DNA of 64,000 bases. It comes from Saprospirales bacterium GYS_P2D (lineage in GTDB: Bacteria > Bacteroidota > Bacteroidia > Chitinophagales > Saprospiraceae). The notes below the pieces were generated by a model that was given only the letters and a program-made list of their open reading frames with translations, did no database searches and had not been told where the DNA came from. Numbering within the stretch: position 1 is the stretch's first letter; each line of letters starts with the position of its first letter. The stretch lies in the NCBI GenBank assembly GCA_009833045.1, contig WUUP01000010.1, positions 109,392-173,391 on the forward strand. The letters are read 5' to 3'. The translations under genes were made by a program, and so were the position numbers. Positions 8,687 through 19,025 of the stretch are shown in pieces.

Positions 8687-11593
8687 TTATAGATTTAGAG
8701 AGTTGAGTCTTTTTTCAGCCTGTAGTATTAGCGATTGAGGGATTTCGATCTCGGCAGATAAGAGTCCTTCCAGAGCTGCGATGGCATCGTTCTTATCACC
8801 TTTCAGGTAATATGCATCCGATAAGAGTATGATGCTTTTTGCCAGCCAAGCAGAATCTGTAATGAGTAAGTCATAATTACTCGTGATTTTATCTATGCTT
8901 TCTTCTAATTTATTGAGATTCATAAGCGCCAGCGAATGAGCATATATTTCCTTTGGTGTTAGCTGGATATATCTACTGATCTCGATATTTGATCTATTAT
9001 CGAGTATTTGATCCCATTGTCGTGTAGAGATTTGATGCGTGGTTAGCTTTTGGATGATTTCTGATTTTTGAGTGTCATCTATCATAGCATTGCAAAGAGT
9101 GCTTAGATCCTTTTGTATTAGCTCATGTTGATCAGTTTCGATTTGAGCTATGGCTTTTCTATATACCGTAGACGCTTCATGATCAAAGTATCCTTGATTA
9201 GCATAGGCGATATAAGACTGGTAGTCTTTATTTTTTTCATATAGGATGACTCCAACCTTTGTTGCTATATCAGGAGCTTCATTTAGGTCGATATGTTTAT
9301 TTACGGAGAGGAGATATTCATCCCAGGCTGCAAGCTTGTAGAGTATGTCGATTTTTGACTTTACAGCTTGATTCTTGTAATTCCCATTTGGATGATCTTG
9401 TATTAATTCATCGAGTACCGATAGAGCTTTGTCATTCTCGCCATTGTCGAGGTGAGTTCGAGAGAGCTCATAGAGTATTTGTTCTGGAGATTTATCAGTT
9501 TCTATCTCTTTAGTGATGGCTACATATGCCTCTGTATCTGTATTATAATCTCTATATATTTCTTTCAATGCGTTTTGTGCAGACATCCTGTTTTCATCAT
9601 TAGTCGATGTGTGTAGGATACGCTGATAGTACTGTTCAGCCTGCGCAAAATCTCCTGCATTGACGTTTATTAATCCCAATTGGATAATTGATTTTTCTTG
9701 GATATCTCGATCCACAGTATGATTTGCTAAGTCTCGATAGAGCTCTTCAGCCTTTTGGTATTTTCCTAAATTAAAGAGAGATTTCGCAGCTTTATATTTT
9801 GCTGATACGGCATACTCACTGTGTGGATAGTCATCATACAGCTCTTGTAGTAGTATCACTTGATCGTATAGTTTTCCTCTCAGTTCTGCGACGAGTGCTT
9901 TTTGATAAAGAGCGTGATCAACGCCTCTATTGTTTTGGAATGAGTAGCTATAGGCTCTTTCAGCATTTTCCAGATCATTTTGTATGACATAGCAGTCCCC
10001 CATACGATTGTATATATCATCTGAGAGTTGCTCATGTTGAGGAAGGGTACTCTGCTGTAGATTCATTTTTGCATTGCTAAACAAACCTAAGGCCCGATCC
10101 ACATTCTCCTCCTGAAAATGCAGATATCCTAAATAATACTGACACGCTCCGAGCAATCCTGTATCACTGCTCAGGCTATTATTGGCTATGAGCTCTGATA
10201 GTTTAGATTTGGCTTGAGCCGTTTGACCATTTTTTAGTTGATAGATAGCCAGATGTGCTGATAATAGCTCATCATACTCAGTAGGTATAGATAGGAGTTG
10301 TATCTCGTTGATAGCTGCTGTGACGGCATCCCAATTTTTATTATTCACTGCCTTTAGACCTTTGTTATAGATCTTTTTGAGTATTACTTGCTGACTTTGA
10401 GGATTATCTCTGAGCGCTTTTGATAGCACGGCTAATTGTCTTGGATCTTCGATTGCGTTAAGATGATTATTGATGATGCGTATTCCAGCGTCATGATATT
10501 CTGTGTTGAGGAGTTGCTGGGATACAGCTATTGCATTTTGACTATTGCCAGATGCACTATGCAGTTGTGCCAGGTTGTAGTTGATTAGGTTTTGATTTAC
10601 GGAGGTGTTTTTGAGTGATTCAAATACCTTAATAGCTTCTGCTGATCGCTCTGTAAGGGCCAGAGCATATGCTTTCTCATATTTTAATCGATCAGAAAGC
10701 ACGTCTGTAGTCAATAGATTGAGCAGTTGTTGATGTTTACCACTTTGATTCAGTGCATAAGCTATAGCAGGGAATATTTCATCTGTTGGATCATCAGTAT
10801 CTAACAGAGCAATCGCATTATCATAATCTTGCTGATGATAATAGCTCAATGCTACGATTTTCTTTATGGATTGACTGTTTTGTATGCGTTCATTAGTCCT
10901 AGTACTGTAGTATTGAATGACCTCTGGGTAATGACCGAGCGCATAATGCGATGTAGCGAGATAGTAAGGCAAGTGCTGATGGAGGATTTCATCTTTGCCG
11001 ATTTTTAAAAAGTGTGATAAAGCTACATCATACTTGCCTGACAGCATTTGAGCTATACCTGAGTAATATTGGGCGTAATTGTATTCTGGATGCTTCTGAT
11101 CTATTGTAGTCTCAAAAGCTGTTATAGCTGTAGCGAAATCTTTCTTTTTAAAAGCCTCGTACCCGATGTAGAAATTTAATTGAGACAATTGACCCTCTTC
11201 TATTCCGAGACTTTTTCCATATGCTGCTATATCTCCACCTTGGATAATACCTGCTTGACTATAGTCCTTTATCATGCTGACTAAAGCAGAGCTTATCTCT
11301 TGATTATTAAACTGTGCCTTATCATGGCTTCTGATAGACGCTGTTGTCTCGAGTGGTCTTTCATTCAAGGTAGCAAGTAAAATCGCTTTGTTGTTTTCGA
11401 TTTTATCTGAGAGGGTAGGCTCTTGATACTGATACATTTTAAGTACCGCATCATACACTTGATAGTGCATAGCATCCTCTATAGTTAGCCGTTTGTCTGC
11501 ATGCGCAGATTGTATGCTTTGGGCATTCATTTTGATACCGATAGCACTGCTCAAAATAAATAAATGAAGACTGATAAATAGATGATTACGCAT
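8687..11593 (-). CDS. Exported tetratricopeptide repeat protein
   Basis: A 968-residue protein with a signal peptide (LHLFILSSAIGIKMNAQS) followed by almost continuous TPR-like helical hairpins. Many copies of the pattern A-x3-Y-x-G-x4-G-x-Y-x2-A can be seen, for example in FNLGKYQKAEELYRDLA and NAGDFAQAEQYYQRIL. TPR solenoids are protein-binding scaffolds; this one should lie in the periplasm. It stands upstream of the outer-membrane barrel gene with a 21-base gap, which suggests that the two work together at the outer membrane. No catalytic domain is visible. Confidence 0.85.
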   Translation of the reverse strand: MRNHLFISLHLFILSSAIGIKMNAQSIQSAHADKRLTIEDAMHYQVYDAVLKMYQYQEPTLSDKIENNKAILLATLNERPLETTASIRSHDKAQFNNQEISSALVSMIKDYSQAGIIQGGDIAAYGKSLGIEEGQLSQLNFYIGYEAFKKKDFATAITAFETTIDQKHPEYNYAQYYSGIAQMLSGKYDVALSHFLKIGKDEILHQHLPYYLATSHYALGHYPEVIQYYSTRTNERIQNSQSIKKIVALSYYHQQDYDNAIALLDTDDPTDEIFPAIAYALNQSGKHQQLLNLLTTDVLSDRLKYEKAYALALTERSAEAIKVFESLKNTSVNQNLINYNLAQLHSASGNSQNAIAVSQQLLNTEYHDAGIRIINNHLNAIEDPRQLAVLSKALRDNPQSQQVILKKIYNKGLKAVNNKNWDAVTAAINEIQLLSIPTEYDELLSAHLAIYQLKNGQTAQAKSKLSELIANNSLSSDTGLLGACQYYLGYLHFQEENVDRALGLFSNAKMNLQQSTLPQHEQLSDDIYNRMGDCYVIQNDLENAERAYSYSFQNNRGVDHALYQKALVAELRGKLYDQVILLQELYDDYPHSEYAVSAKYKAAKSLFNLGKYQKAEELYRDLANHTVDRDIQEKSIIQLGLINVNAGDFAQAEQYYQRILHTSTNDENRMSAQNALKEIYRDYNTDTEAYVAITKEIETDKSPEQILYELSRTHLDNGENDKALSVLDELIQDHPNGNYKNQAVKSKIDILYKLAAWDEYLLSVNKHIDLNEAPDIATKVGVILYEKNKDYQSYIAYANQGYFDHEASTVYRKAIAQIETDQHELIQKDLSTLCNAMIDDTQKSEIIQKLTTHQISTRQWDQILDNRSNIEISRYIQLTPKEIYAHSLALMNLNKLEESIDKITSNYDLLITDSAWLAKSIILLSDAYYLKGDKNDAIAALEGLLSAEIEIPQSLILQAEKRLNSLNL

Positions 11594-11762
11594 GATAAAA
11601 AATTATAATATGTAAATGTACCTATACTTTGTCTATTTCACAAATAACACGATCGTAGATCTATGTGATACGGTGATTATGCAGGAGCTACGTACTTTTT
11701 GTAGTGAGACTTTGCGCTTAGCGAAAAAATCTCTATTTAGGGGGCTTATTAAATGATATAAA

Positions 11763-13616
11763 ATGAAGATTTATTGTTTTTTGGTTGCTCTATTGATGAC
11801 TCAGATTGGATTTGCTCAGCCAGATAGATGGCAGCAGCGTGCCCACTACAAAATGGATATCGACTTTGATGTAGAGAAACATCAGTTCAAGGGGAAGCAA
11901 AAACTCAAATATTGGAACAATTCACCTGATACATTAGAAAGGGTGTTTTATCACCTGTATTTTAACGCCTTTCAGCCTGGTAGTATGATGGATGTAAGAT
12001 CACGTACTATCGTAGACCCAGATCGCAGAGTGGGGGACCGTATCTCTAAACTAAGCGATGAAGAAATCGGCTATCATAAGATTGACAAACTAAAGCAAGA
12101 TGGAAAAGATACCAAGTACGAAGTGGTCGGGACTATCCTCGAGGTGCAGCTCGCTAAGCCCATAATGCCTGGTAAGAGTTCGACTTTTGAGATGGAATTT
12201 CACTCACAGGTGCCGCTTCAGATCAGGAGATCGGGCAGGGACAATGCTGAAGGGATCGACTATAGTATGGCTCAGTGGTATCCTAAGATGGCCGAATATG
12301 ACTACCAAGGGTGGCATGCTAATCCATATGTCGGAAGAGAGTTTTATGGCATATGGGGTGATTTTGAGGTCAAAATCAATATTGATGATAGCTATATAGT
12401 AGGAGCTACAGGAGTTTTACAAAACGCTAAAAAGATAGGTCGTGGCTACTCTGATAAAGAGGTAAAGGTCAAAGGGAAGAAGGTCTGTTGGGAGTTCAAA
12501 GCGGAGAATGTTCATGATTTTGTATGGGCTGCTGATCCGGACTATGTAGTGGATAGCTACGAGACTCGAGAGGGCATCATGATGTACTTCTTGTATCAGC
12601 CAGGAGAGAAGACCACTGAGAACTGGAAAAATCTTCCTGCTATATTGGATGAGGCGATAGGATTTATGAATAAGAGATATGGGGAGTATCCGTATCCTGT
12701 ATACAGTTTTATCCAAGGTGGAGATGGAGGTATGGAGTATCCTATGGCGACTCTCATTACAGGTGAGCGATCGATAGGTAGTCTAGTAGGCGTGTCTATA
12801 CATGAGTGGATGCATAGCTGGTATCAGATGATCCTTGGTACTAATGAGGCTCTGTATCCATGGATGGACGAGGGATTCACGACATTTGCATCAGGAGAAG
12901 TTATGAATCACTTGCGATCCAAAGGTATGATACCTGGTGATGTCGCTGAGATACATCCTAATGAAGGTTCTATACGTGGATATATCAATCTCACGACTAC
13001 AGGTCTCGAGGAGCCACTGAGCACCCACGCCGATCACTTCATGACAAATCGTGCTTACGGCTCAGGATCATATACTAAAGGTGCAGTTTTCATGAAGCAA
13101 CTCGAATATGTTATCGGTGAAGAAAATCTTACTTCTGGATTGTTACGATATTATAATACTTGGAAGTTTAAACATCCCAATGTCAATGACTTCATCCGTA
13201 TCATGGAGAAGGAGTCAGGACTTGAGCTCGATTGGTACAAAGAATATTTTGTCAATACTACACATACCATCGACTATGCTGTGACGGATGTCGTAGCTGA
13301 GCAAAGTAACTCCGTCGTTCAACTACAAAAAGTAGGAATTATGCCAATGCCCCTGGATGTGTATGTCCACTATACGGACGGATCAACAGAAATTATTAAT
13401 ATACCACTGCGTATCATGAGGGGAGCTAAAGAACGTGAGTATAGTGAAATGGACTATCGAATAGCAGAAGATTGGCCTTGGACGCATCCTACATACGAGC
13501 TGGTGCTCAATAGATCTATCGAAGAAATAGAATCGGTGTCAATCGACGACTCTTTCAGATTAGCGGATGTAGATAGTGCTAATAATGAGTGGGTAAGGAC
13601 CACTGCTGAAGAATAA
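11763..13616 (+). CDS. M1 family metallopeptidase, exported
   Basis: A 617-residue zinc aminopeptidase of the M1 (gluzincin) family. A signal peptide ends about residue 19 (MTQIGFAQ). The zinc site is H347-E348-x2-H351 followed after 18 residues by E370, exactly the HEXXH-x18-E pattern. The exopeptidase motif is GGMEYP in place of the usual GAMEN. The N-terminal half is the beta-sandwich domain of the family. It is probably periplasmic and trims peptides from the N-terminus. The gene stands alone; the next gene converges on it with 27 bases between the stops. Confidence 0.93.
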   Translation: MKIYCFLVALLMTQIGFAQPDRWQQRAHYKMDIDFDVEKHQFKGKQKLKYWNNSPDTLERVFYHLYFNAFQPGSMMDVRSRTIVDPDRRVGDRISKLSDEEIGYHKIDKLKQDGKDTKYEVVGTILEVQLAKPIMPGKSSTFEMEFHSQVPLQIRRSGRDNAEGIDYSMAQWYPKMAEYDYQGWHANPYVGREFYGIWGDFEVKINIDDSYIVGATGVLQNAKKIGRGYSDKEVKVKGKKVCWEFKAENVHDFVWAADPDYVVDSYETREGIMMYFLYQPGEKTTENWKNLPAILDEAIGFMNKRYGEYPYPVYSFIQGGDGGMEYPMATLITGERSIGSLVGVSIHEWMHSWYQMILGTNEALYPWMDEGFTTFASGEVMNHLRSKGMIPGDVAEIHPNEGSIRGYINLTTTGLEEPLSTHADHFMTNRAYGSGSYTKGAVFMKQLEYVIGEENLTSGLLRYYNTWKFKHPNVNDFIRIMEKESGLELDWYKEYFVNTTHTIDYAVTDVVAEQSNSVVQLQKVGIMPMPLDVYVHYTDGSTEIINIPLRIMRGAKEREYSEMDYRIAEDWPWTHPTYELVLNRSIEEIESVSIDDSFRLADVDSANNEWVRTTAEE

Positions 13617-13643
13617 GGAAAAACAGCAACAAAGATTTAGAAA

Positions 13644-14234
13644 TCAAGCGGCTTGCAGCTGCTTGTTTTCTAATTTTGCTAAATGCTCTTGCTTTGTCTT
13701 TTCACGATTAGAGATGGCAAAGTCTGTATGATAATGATGACTCTTTAAAAAGCCTATCTGGATATTATCAAACTCTGAATCGAGGTTTGGAAAAATGTCA
13801 AACGTCTCCCATTCCTTTTTTAGAGTAAGTCCTGTCGATACAAAATCATTGCGACCCAAGTAATCGAGGTCTGCATCACAGATGATCTGCTCCAATAGAT
13901 TTTGAGGATTCTGCGGTATCTTGGTAGCTAAAATGAGTTTTTTTACAGTCTCAATTTGTTTCTTGTTGTATTTATGCTTTTTCATCATTTTACTGATGAT
14001 TTCTGCACCTACTTCCTCATGATTTCGATAGGTCTCTAAAAACCCTATATCATGCCCAGCAGCTGCTATCTCAAGTAGCTCAGCGTCTTCTTTTGATAGA
14101 TTATAATAGTTGACATAAGCCTTGCATACATTGTGCACATCTATAGTGTGATGCAGGCCATGATAGCTCAATCGCTGATCGATATTATCCGCTATTTTGC
14201 TGTAGATTTCCCTTATGATCTGTTCTTTCTTCAT
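13644..14234 (-). CDS. HD-domain phosphohydrolase
   Basis: A 196-residue cytosolic protein with the HD metal site: HGLHHT (about 24-29), GHDIGF (about 85-90) and a downstream DADLDYLG aspartate. This order (H, HD, D) is that of HD-domain metal-dependent phosphohydrolases. The substrate, which may be a nucleotide or a phosphorylated signal, cannot be read. It follows the class III cyclase gene by 79 bases on the same strand. A role in turning over a nucleotide signal is conceivable but only an inference from position. Confidence 0.8.
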   Translation of the reverse strand: MKKEQIIREIYSKIADNIDQRLSYHGLHHTIDVHNVCKAYVNYYNLSKEDAELLEIAAAGHDIGFLETYRNHEEVGAEIISKMMKKHKYNKKQIETVKKLILATKIPQNPQNLLEQIICDADLDYLGRNDFVSTGLTLKKEWETFDIFPNLDSEFDNIQIGFLKSHHYHTDFAISNREKTKQEHLAKLENKQLQAA

Positions 14235-14313
14235 GGAGCTATCTTACAAGTTATACTTATTCGTCACATTATGACGAGATATTCCCTATAAAGTCTCAAA
14301 AATTTAGCCAAAA

Positions 14314-15972
14314 TTAGTTTAAGACAATAGGGTTTTTCTTAGTTGTGACATAATACATCTCCATTTCGTTCATGTTTTTTACTTTCATACTACCTCTTTT
14401 TTCAAATTCATATTGATCTTTCACCAGTTCGTAAGTCGCACGACTGATATTTATTCTTTGAGCTTCTGACTGACTTTCGAGTCGAGCAGCTACATTGACT
14501 GTGTCACCCCATATGTCGTATGCAAATTTCTTCATTCCCACCACACCAGAAATGATCGGACCAGTATGGATACCGATCCTTGCATCAAATCTTACTTTGC
14601 CCGATTTTTCACGCTGATGATTCCATTCATTAAGAAAACTCACCATGTCCAGCGCAGCATTAATAGCATCTTGGGCGTGTGATTGATTAGCGACGGGGAC
14701 TCCGCCTGCACACATATAGGAGTCTCCTATCGTTTTGATCTTTTCAATATTGTATTTTGAGATGATCTGATCAAAGGCTCTGAAACATTCGTCTAAAGCT
14801 TCTATTAGTTCTTCGGGTCTGAGTTCTTTTGAGATTTTAGAAAAATTGATAAAATCAGTAAATAACACCGTAACCTCCTTCAGCCTTCTGGTGGTGACCT
14901 TAGATTTTTCTTTAAGTTCTTGTGCTATGAATTGAGGTAAGATATTGAGCAGCAGCTTTTCTGATCTTTCTTTTTCTTCTTCTATGATCACATTCTTTTC
15001 TGCGAGCATTTTATTAGAGCGCTTTGTGCTGATAGCGATCCATGATACAAATCCTACTAAACCAAGAGCTAATAAGCCCAAAGATCCATATAACTTTTGC
15101 TGACTACTTTTTAGTTTTAACTCTGACTCTTGCAGCTGTATTTGCGATTCTTGGAGATCCAGTTGAGATTCTTGATGTGCTATCAGCGCTTCATTACTCA
15201 CGAGTTTTATGGAGTCCAGTTCTGACATGAATTTTAAAGAGTCTATCATCCTCATGTTGTACTGGATGATAGCTTCTTGCTGAGCTTGATCACGATTCAT
15301 CCTTTCGATGAGCTGAGATCTCCGAGATAGCAATCTTTTGCTTTGAGCTACAGACTCAGAGAGTTCTTGCCGTACTTGCTGTAGTTGTTCACGTTCTTCT
15401 TTGAGTTTTTCTAATTCTACAAAGGCCTCTTCTGTTTTTAGCTTTTTGAAATCCTTGAGGTCTTCCTTTTTCATATGAGCCACTCGCTCTATCTCTACTT
15501 CTCGTCCGAGATCATAAAATGACTCTATAGTCTTTAGTCTTTTTTTGTCTTGCCTTTTATTGAGTGCTACATCTTGTGTAGCCTCCAGCATTCGGATGGA
15601 TTCAGTGATTTGTTCATTTGTAGGCGACACTCCAGAGACAAAATCTAACGCCTCGACTAACTCTTTTATATATTTATCTGTTTTAGGAAAGTGGTCATAG
15701 ATCAGCTCTGCTTTATTGTATTCTACGACCATACGAGCACTGCGAGCTAGCTGTTTTGCTTCCTTTATAGCGTCATCATAGAGACTGAGCGCATTATCAT
15801 ATTCTCCTAACTTTGTTAGTTCTTCTGCACCATTTACAGCGATTTGTATTAATTCAGGACCTGATTTGTCCTTCATTTGAGCCTCTATAGTCTTCATAGA
15901 GTTTTGAGCAAACCCAATCTGAACTATGCTCATCAGTAATGAGATAGTGAATATTTTTTGGCAGAGATACAT
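14314..15972 (-). CDS. Class III adenylate/guanylate cyclase
   Basis: A 552-residue protein with a signal peptide (IVQIGFAQ), a helical TPR-like and coiled-coil sensor region, one membrane helix (about 293-315) and a C-terminal cyclase homology domain (about 365-545). The metal aspartate motif is VTVLFTDFINFSKIS, and the second conserved part is KFAYDIWGDTVNVAARLES. The Asp in FAYDIWG is the residue that usually selects ATP, so adenylate cyclase is favoured. The sensor would lie in the periplasm with the catalytic domain inside. This layout (TPR plus helix plus cyclase) is common in Bacteroidota and Leptospira. Confidence 0.9.
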   Translation of the reverse strand: MYLCQKIFTISLLMSIVQIGFAQNSMKTIEAQMKDKSGPELIQIAVNGAEELTKLGEYDNALSLYDDAIKEAKQLARSARMVVEYNKAELIYDHFPKTDKYIKELVEALDFVSGVSPTNEQITESIRMLEATQDVALNKRQDKKRLKTIESFYDLGREVEIERVAHMKKEDLKDFKKLKTEEAFVELEKLKEEREQLQQVRQELSESVAQSKRLLSRRSQLIERMNRDQAQQEAIIQYNMRMIDSLKFMSELDSIKLVSNEALIAHQESQLDLQESQIQLQESELKLKSSQQKLYGSLGLLALGLVGFVSWIAISTKRSNKMLAEKNVIIEEEKERSEKLLLNILPQFIAQELKEKSKVTTRRLKEVTVLFTDFINFSKISKELRPEELIEALDECFRAFDQIISKYNIEKIKTIGDSYMCAGGVPVANQSHAQDAINAALDMVSFLNEWNHQREKSGKVRFDARIGIHTGPIISGVVGMKKFAYDIWGDTVNVAARLESQSEAQRINISRATYELVKDQYEFEKRGSMKVKNMNEMEMYYVTTKKNPIVLN

Positions 15973-16128
15973 GTAGATTTTATTAAATCCGCTTTAAGGT
16001 ACATATTCTTTATCATATTGATAACAAAATGCTATGAATTTGATAACGCTATAGATTATACGTTCTCCGTATTCTTATTAAAGATTCTTGCTAGGATTAT
16101 ATTACTTACATCTTAAAGTTAGACAGTT

Positions 16129-16767
16129 ATGAGAGCTTTTTTACTTTTCGTACTGCTAGCCTGGATACCTACACATTTATTAATAGGGGCCGAATCATCT
16201 CGGCACATAGAAGGAGTCTGGTATGACTATGACACTGGAGTCAGAGTAGAGATCAAAGATCATCGAAAAGGAATCAAAGTCAAAGTCAAAAATGGTCACT
16301 TTCGTAGAGGATGGAACACCTACTTTAGCATGGGACGTGGAGTCTATGACGACTGTGTGGGGAGTGCACTGGTCGTCATAGATCGACATACGCTCAAATG
16401 GGTGAGAGGTAGACATCGTCGTCCTGTATATCTCGAGAGAGGTCGTGAGCATCGTAGCTGGCGTCAAGGTGGATACACTGATCGCTACTATAGAGATAGG
16501 GTCCCATACGATCGTCATCGATTCGATAGACGGCAGCGACTCTCCGGTGGATGGTTTTGCTCAGAGCGAGGGCTATCACTGGATATAGAGCTCAATGATC
16601 GAGGATTCAGAGCTAGAGAACCAAGAGGTACATGGATCTACTATGATCGTATAGGCGATGACCTATACCGGGACAATCGTGGCAACGCATATCGAGTATA
16701 TGGAGACCAAATAGAATGGCAGTCTAATGACGGTCGCCGAAAATTTCGATTCTCTAAGAGAGATTGA
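16129..16767 (+). CDS. Secreted arginine/tyrosine-rich protein
   Basis: A 212-residue protein of unknown family. A signal peptide (LLAWIPTHLLIGAES) is followed by two similar halves that begin EGVWYDYDTGVRVEIKDHRKG and GGWFCSERGLSLDIELNDRG, each giving a short beta-rich domain that ends in a basic stretch. The middle (about 85-135) is very rich in Arg, His and Tyr. The overall charge is strongly positive. No catalytic motif is seen. It could bind an acidic polymer at the cell surface; that is only a guess from composition. A clear terminator follows. Confidence 0.6.
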   Translation: MRAFLLFVLLAWIPTHLLIGAESSRHIEGVWYDYDTGVRVEIKDHRKGIKVKVKNGHFRRGWNTYFSMGRGVYDDCVGSALVVIDRHTLKWVRGRHRRPVYLERGREHRSWRQGGYTDRYYRDRVPYDRHRFDRRQRLSGGWFCSERGLSLDIELNDRGFRAREPRGTWIYYDRIGDDLYRDNRGNAYRVYGDQIEWQSNDGRRKFRFSKRD

Positions 16768-16791
16768 AATTGAAAAACACATTTAGTTAAC

Positions 16792-16826
16792 ATACGAGTG
16801 CCTTCTATTAGGCACTCTTTTCGTAT
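16792..16826 (+). terminator. Rho-independent terminator
   Basis: The stem GAGTGCC (16796-16802) pairs with GGCACTC (16811-16817) around an 8-base loop and is followed by TTTT. It ends the transcript of the secreted basic protein just before the App1 gene. Confidence 0.85.
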
Positions 16827-16859
16827 AATGGGCGGCTATCTCAAAAATGTCGTCATCAC

Positions 16860-17822
16860 ATGAAGCTAAAGACAGTCGTACATCCCTATATGGGATACTG
16901 CAATGGTAGTCGGATCTATCTCAAGGGAAGAGTGTATAAGTCTCGAGTCAATGTGGACGAAAATGAGTATTCATTTTTCAATAATCTTCTCAACTCCATT
17001 TTTAGATTTGGCACTATCGAGCTCTGTAATAAAGTGGTGGAAATATCATTTGCAGGAAACACTTTGACATGTCAAACAGATAAAGAAGGCTATTTTGAGA
17101 TAGATGATACCCTAAAGAAACCACTAAGTGCACAAGAAAATGAATGGCTAAAAGCCGAGTTAGAAGTACATCTTGGCGCTGAGCGATTACTATCCGAAGT
17201 ACATGTGAGACACCATAGACCTTCTGATGAATTAATCATCATATCTGATATAGACGATACCATCATGCAGTCGTTCGTCTCCTCATTATTTAAGGTGAAG
17301 ATGATGTATTACACATTTACAAAATCACCTTTTCAGCGGAAGCCAATCAAGCAGATGGATCGGCTGATGAATCGACTGATGGATGAGGTGTATCAGAAGC
17401 GCTCATTGTTTTACGTAAGTAATAGTCCATGGAACATTTACGACTTTTTGACACGCTTTTTAGATATATACCATTTCCCTAAAGGGCCATTATTTTTACG
17501 TGATTATGGGAGGCAGATGTTATTCAGAAATAGCAATGATCCGATCCATAAGCTTGTCACAATCAAAAGGCTTTTAGAGTTCTTCCCCGAAAACAAGGTG
17601 TTGCTTTTTGGAGATTCTGCCGAAAATGACGTGTATTATTATTTACAGATGGCTGACTCTTTTCCTGATAGAATCAGAGGAATCTTTATACATGATATTG
17701 GGAAACGAAAGCACAAACAACAAATCTACAGGCTCATTCAAGAGCGCAGTGATGTGAATATTGTTTTGTCAGAGGATATAAGTGCTTTCGAAAAAGAGTG
17801 CGAACGAATGGGATTAATCTAA
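16860..17822 (+). CDS. App1-type phosphatidate phosphatase (DUF2183)
   Basis: A 320-residue HAD-like phosphatase. The catalytic DxDxT motif is D130-I-D132-D-T134 in IIISDIDDTIMQS. Downstream are FYVSNSPWNIYDFL and FPKGPLFLRDYG, which are signatures of the App1/DUF2183 family, and a late LLFGDSAENDVYYY that supplies the acidic HAD residues. Yeast App1 dephosphorylates phosphatidic acid. The N-terminal 120 residues are a beta domain. There is no signal peptide. Its stop codon lies inside the end of the convergent M23 gene (9-base overlap). Confidence 0.88.
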   Translation: MKLKTVVHPYMGYCNGSRIYLKGRVYKSRVNVDENEYSFFNNLLNSIFRFGTIELCNKVVEISFAGNTLTCQTDKEGYFEIDDTLKKPLSAQENEWLKAELEVHLGAERLLSEVHVRHHRPSDELIIISDIDDTIMQSFVSSLFKVKMMYYTFTKSPFQRKPIKQMDRLMNRLMDEVYQKRSLFYVSNSPWNIYDFLTRFLDIYHFPKGPLFLRDYGRQMLFRNSNDPIHKLVTIKRLLEFFPENKVLLFGDSAENDVYYYLQMADSFPDRIRGIFIHDIGKRKHKQQIYRLIQERSDVNIVLSEDISAFEKECERMGLI

Positions 17823-18797
17823 AGATTGATTATCTTCTCCAGCTTTGAGCACCATCTCTTGATACTCCTCTGGAGATAGACCGTCCATCACATAGTCTAT
17901 AGGATTGACAGCCTTACCGTTGACATGTACTTCATAGTGACAGTGAGGAGCAGTGGATGTACCAGTGGAGCCTACAGTGCCTATAGCTTGTCCTTTTATG
18001 ACTTTTTCTCCTTTCTTAACTAATACTTCAGACATATGAGCATACAATGTCTCAAAACCATAACCATGATCTATTACGACATTTGTTCCATAGCCTGTTC
18101 TTCGTTTTTCCACCTTCGTCACAGTACCGTTGCCCGTAGCCTGGATAGATGTTCCTCTTGGAGCTGTGAAGTCTATACCTTTGTGCATTTTACGCACTTT
18201 GTGTACAGGATGTATACGCATGCCAAATCCAGATAGATGACCGACCTTTCTTTTTAGCTTATCCTCTTGGATGGGCTTGATACTTGGGATAGAGGCGATA
18301 CGGAGTTCATGGTCTTTCGCCACATTGAGTAGCGAGTCCATTGAGCTGTTTTGTAGGCTCACTTTGGTTTTTAGTTTCTCTACTTTATCGAGTGCTGCTG
18401 AGAGTAGCTCATTAGCTGTCATATTATTTCTCAGTCGTACGAGATTTTCTCGACCACCGATACCACCATTCCACACGGCATCATCTATAGGATCCATGCC
18501 CAATACAACTCTATGTACCTCAGCATCCTTTTGCTGAATTTTATCGATATCATCGGTGAGTTCATCAAACTGCTTAGATAGATCATTGTAGTAAAACTCC
18601 ATCTGTGCAATGTCTCGTTGAAGCGCTTTCTCTTTTGGTGTAGGGAAGAAATAATATGCTAAAGCGAAGAGTACACCAGCTGTAAACAATACGGCAGATC
18701 CGTATTTAAGTGATGTGTACAGCTTGTTTTTCAGTGATTTTTCCTCCTTCTCATATTGTAGAGTCGAAGGATTAAATACATACTTTTCTTTACTCAT
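17814..18797 (-). CDS. M23 (LytM) family peptidase
   Basis: A 327-residue membrane-anchored protein with one helix (about 30-52), a coiled-coil linker and a C-terminal M23 peptidase domain. The zinc ligands are seen in MHKGIDFTAP (H and D) and APHCHYEVH (the H-x-H pair), so the site looks intact. M23 enzymes cut peptidoglycan cross-bridges, or as LytM factors activate amidases during division. It is next to, and divergent from, alaS with 228 bases between, a neighbourhood often seen in Bacteroidota. Confidence 0.92.
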   Translation of the reverse strand: MSKEKYVFNPSTLQYEKEEKSLKNKLYTSLKYGSAVLFTAGVLFALAYYFFPTPKEKALQRDIAQMEFYYNDLSKQFDELTDDIDKIQQKDAEVHRVVLGMDPIDDAVWNGGIGGRENLVRLRNNMTANELLSAALDKVEKLKTKVSLQNSSMDSLLNVAKDHELRIASIPSIKPIQEDKLKRKVGHLSGFGMRIHPVHKVRKMHKGIDFTAPRGTSIQATGNGTVTKVEKRRTGYGTNVVIDHGYGFETLYAHMSEVLVKKGEKVIKGQAIGTVGSTGTSTAPHCHYEVHVNGKAVNPIDYVMDGLSPEEYQEMVLKAGEDNQSLD

Positions 18798-19025
18798 TGA
18801 GCATCTTATTATCTACTAAATATTACTTTTGACGTCCGTCAAAAATGGTGGTGGATTGATTGCTCACGGGATTGTTCATGCGAAATTAATATTAGTTCGC
18901 AATTAGACAAAATTTGATTCGATTAATTCAATAGTCACATATATTTTTTTTAGTAATTGATAAAGCTTTGAATATCTGACAAATGATCAGCTCATAAAGC
19001 TTTGTGATATAGGAAGATAGAGATT

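Noticed and set aside
13644..15972. A complete cyclic-nucleotide signalling operon (cyclase plus HD phosphodiesterase)
   Set aside because: The HD protein lacks the features of cyclic-nucleotide phosphodiesterases; only proximity supports it.
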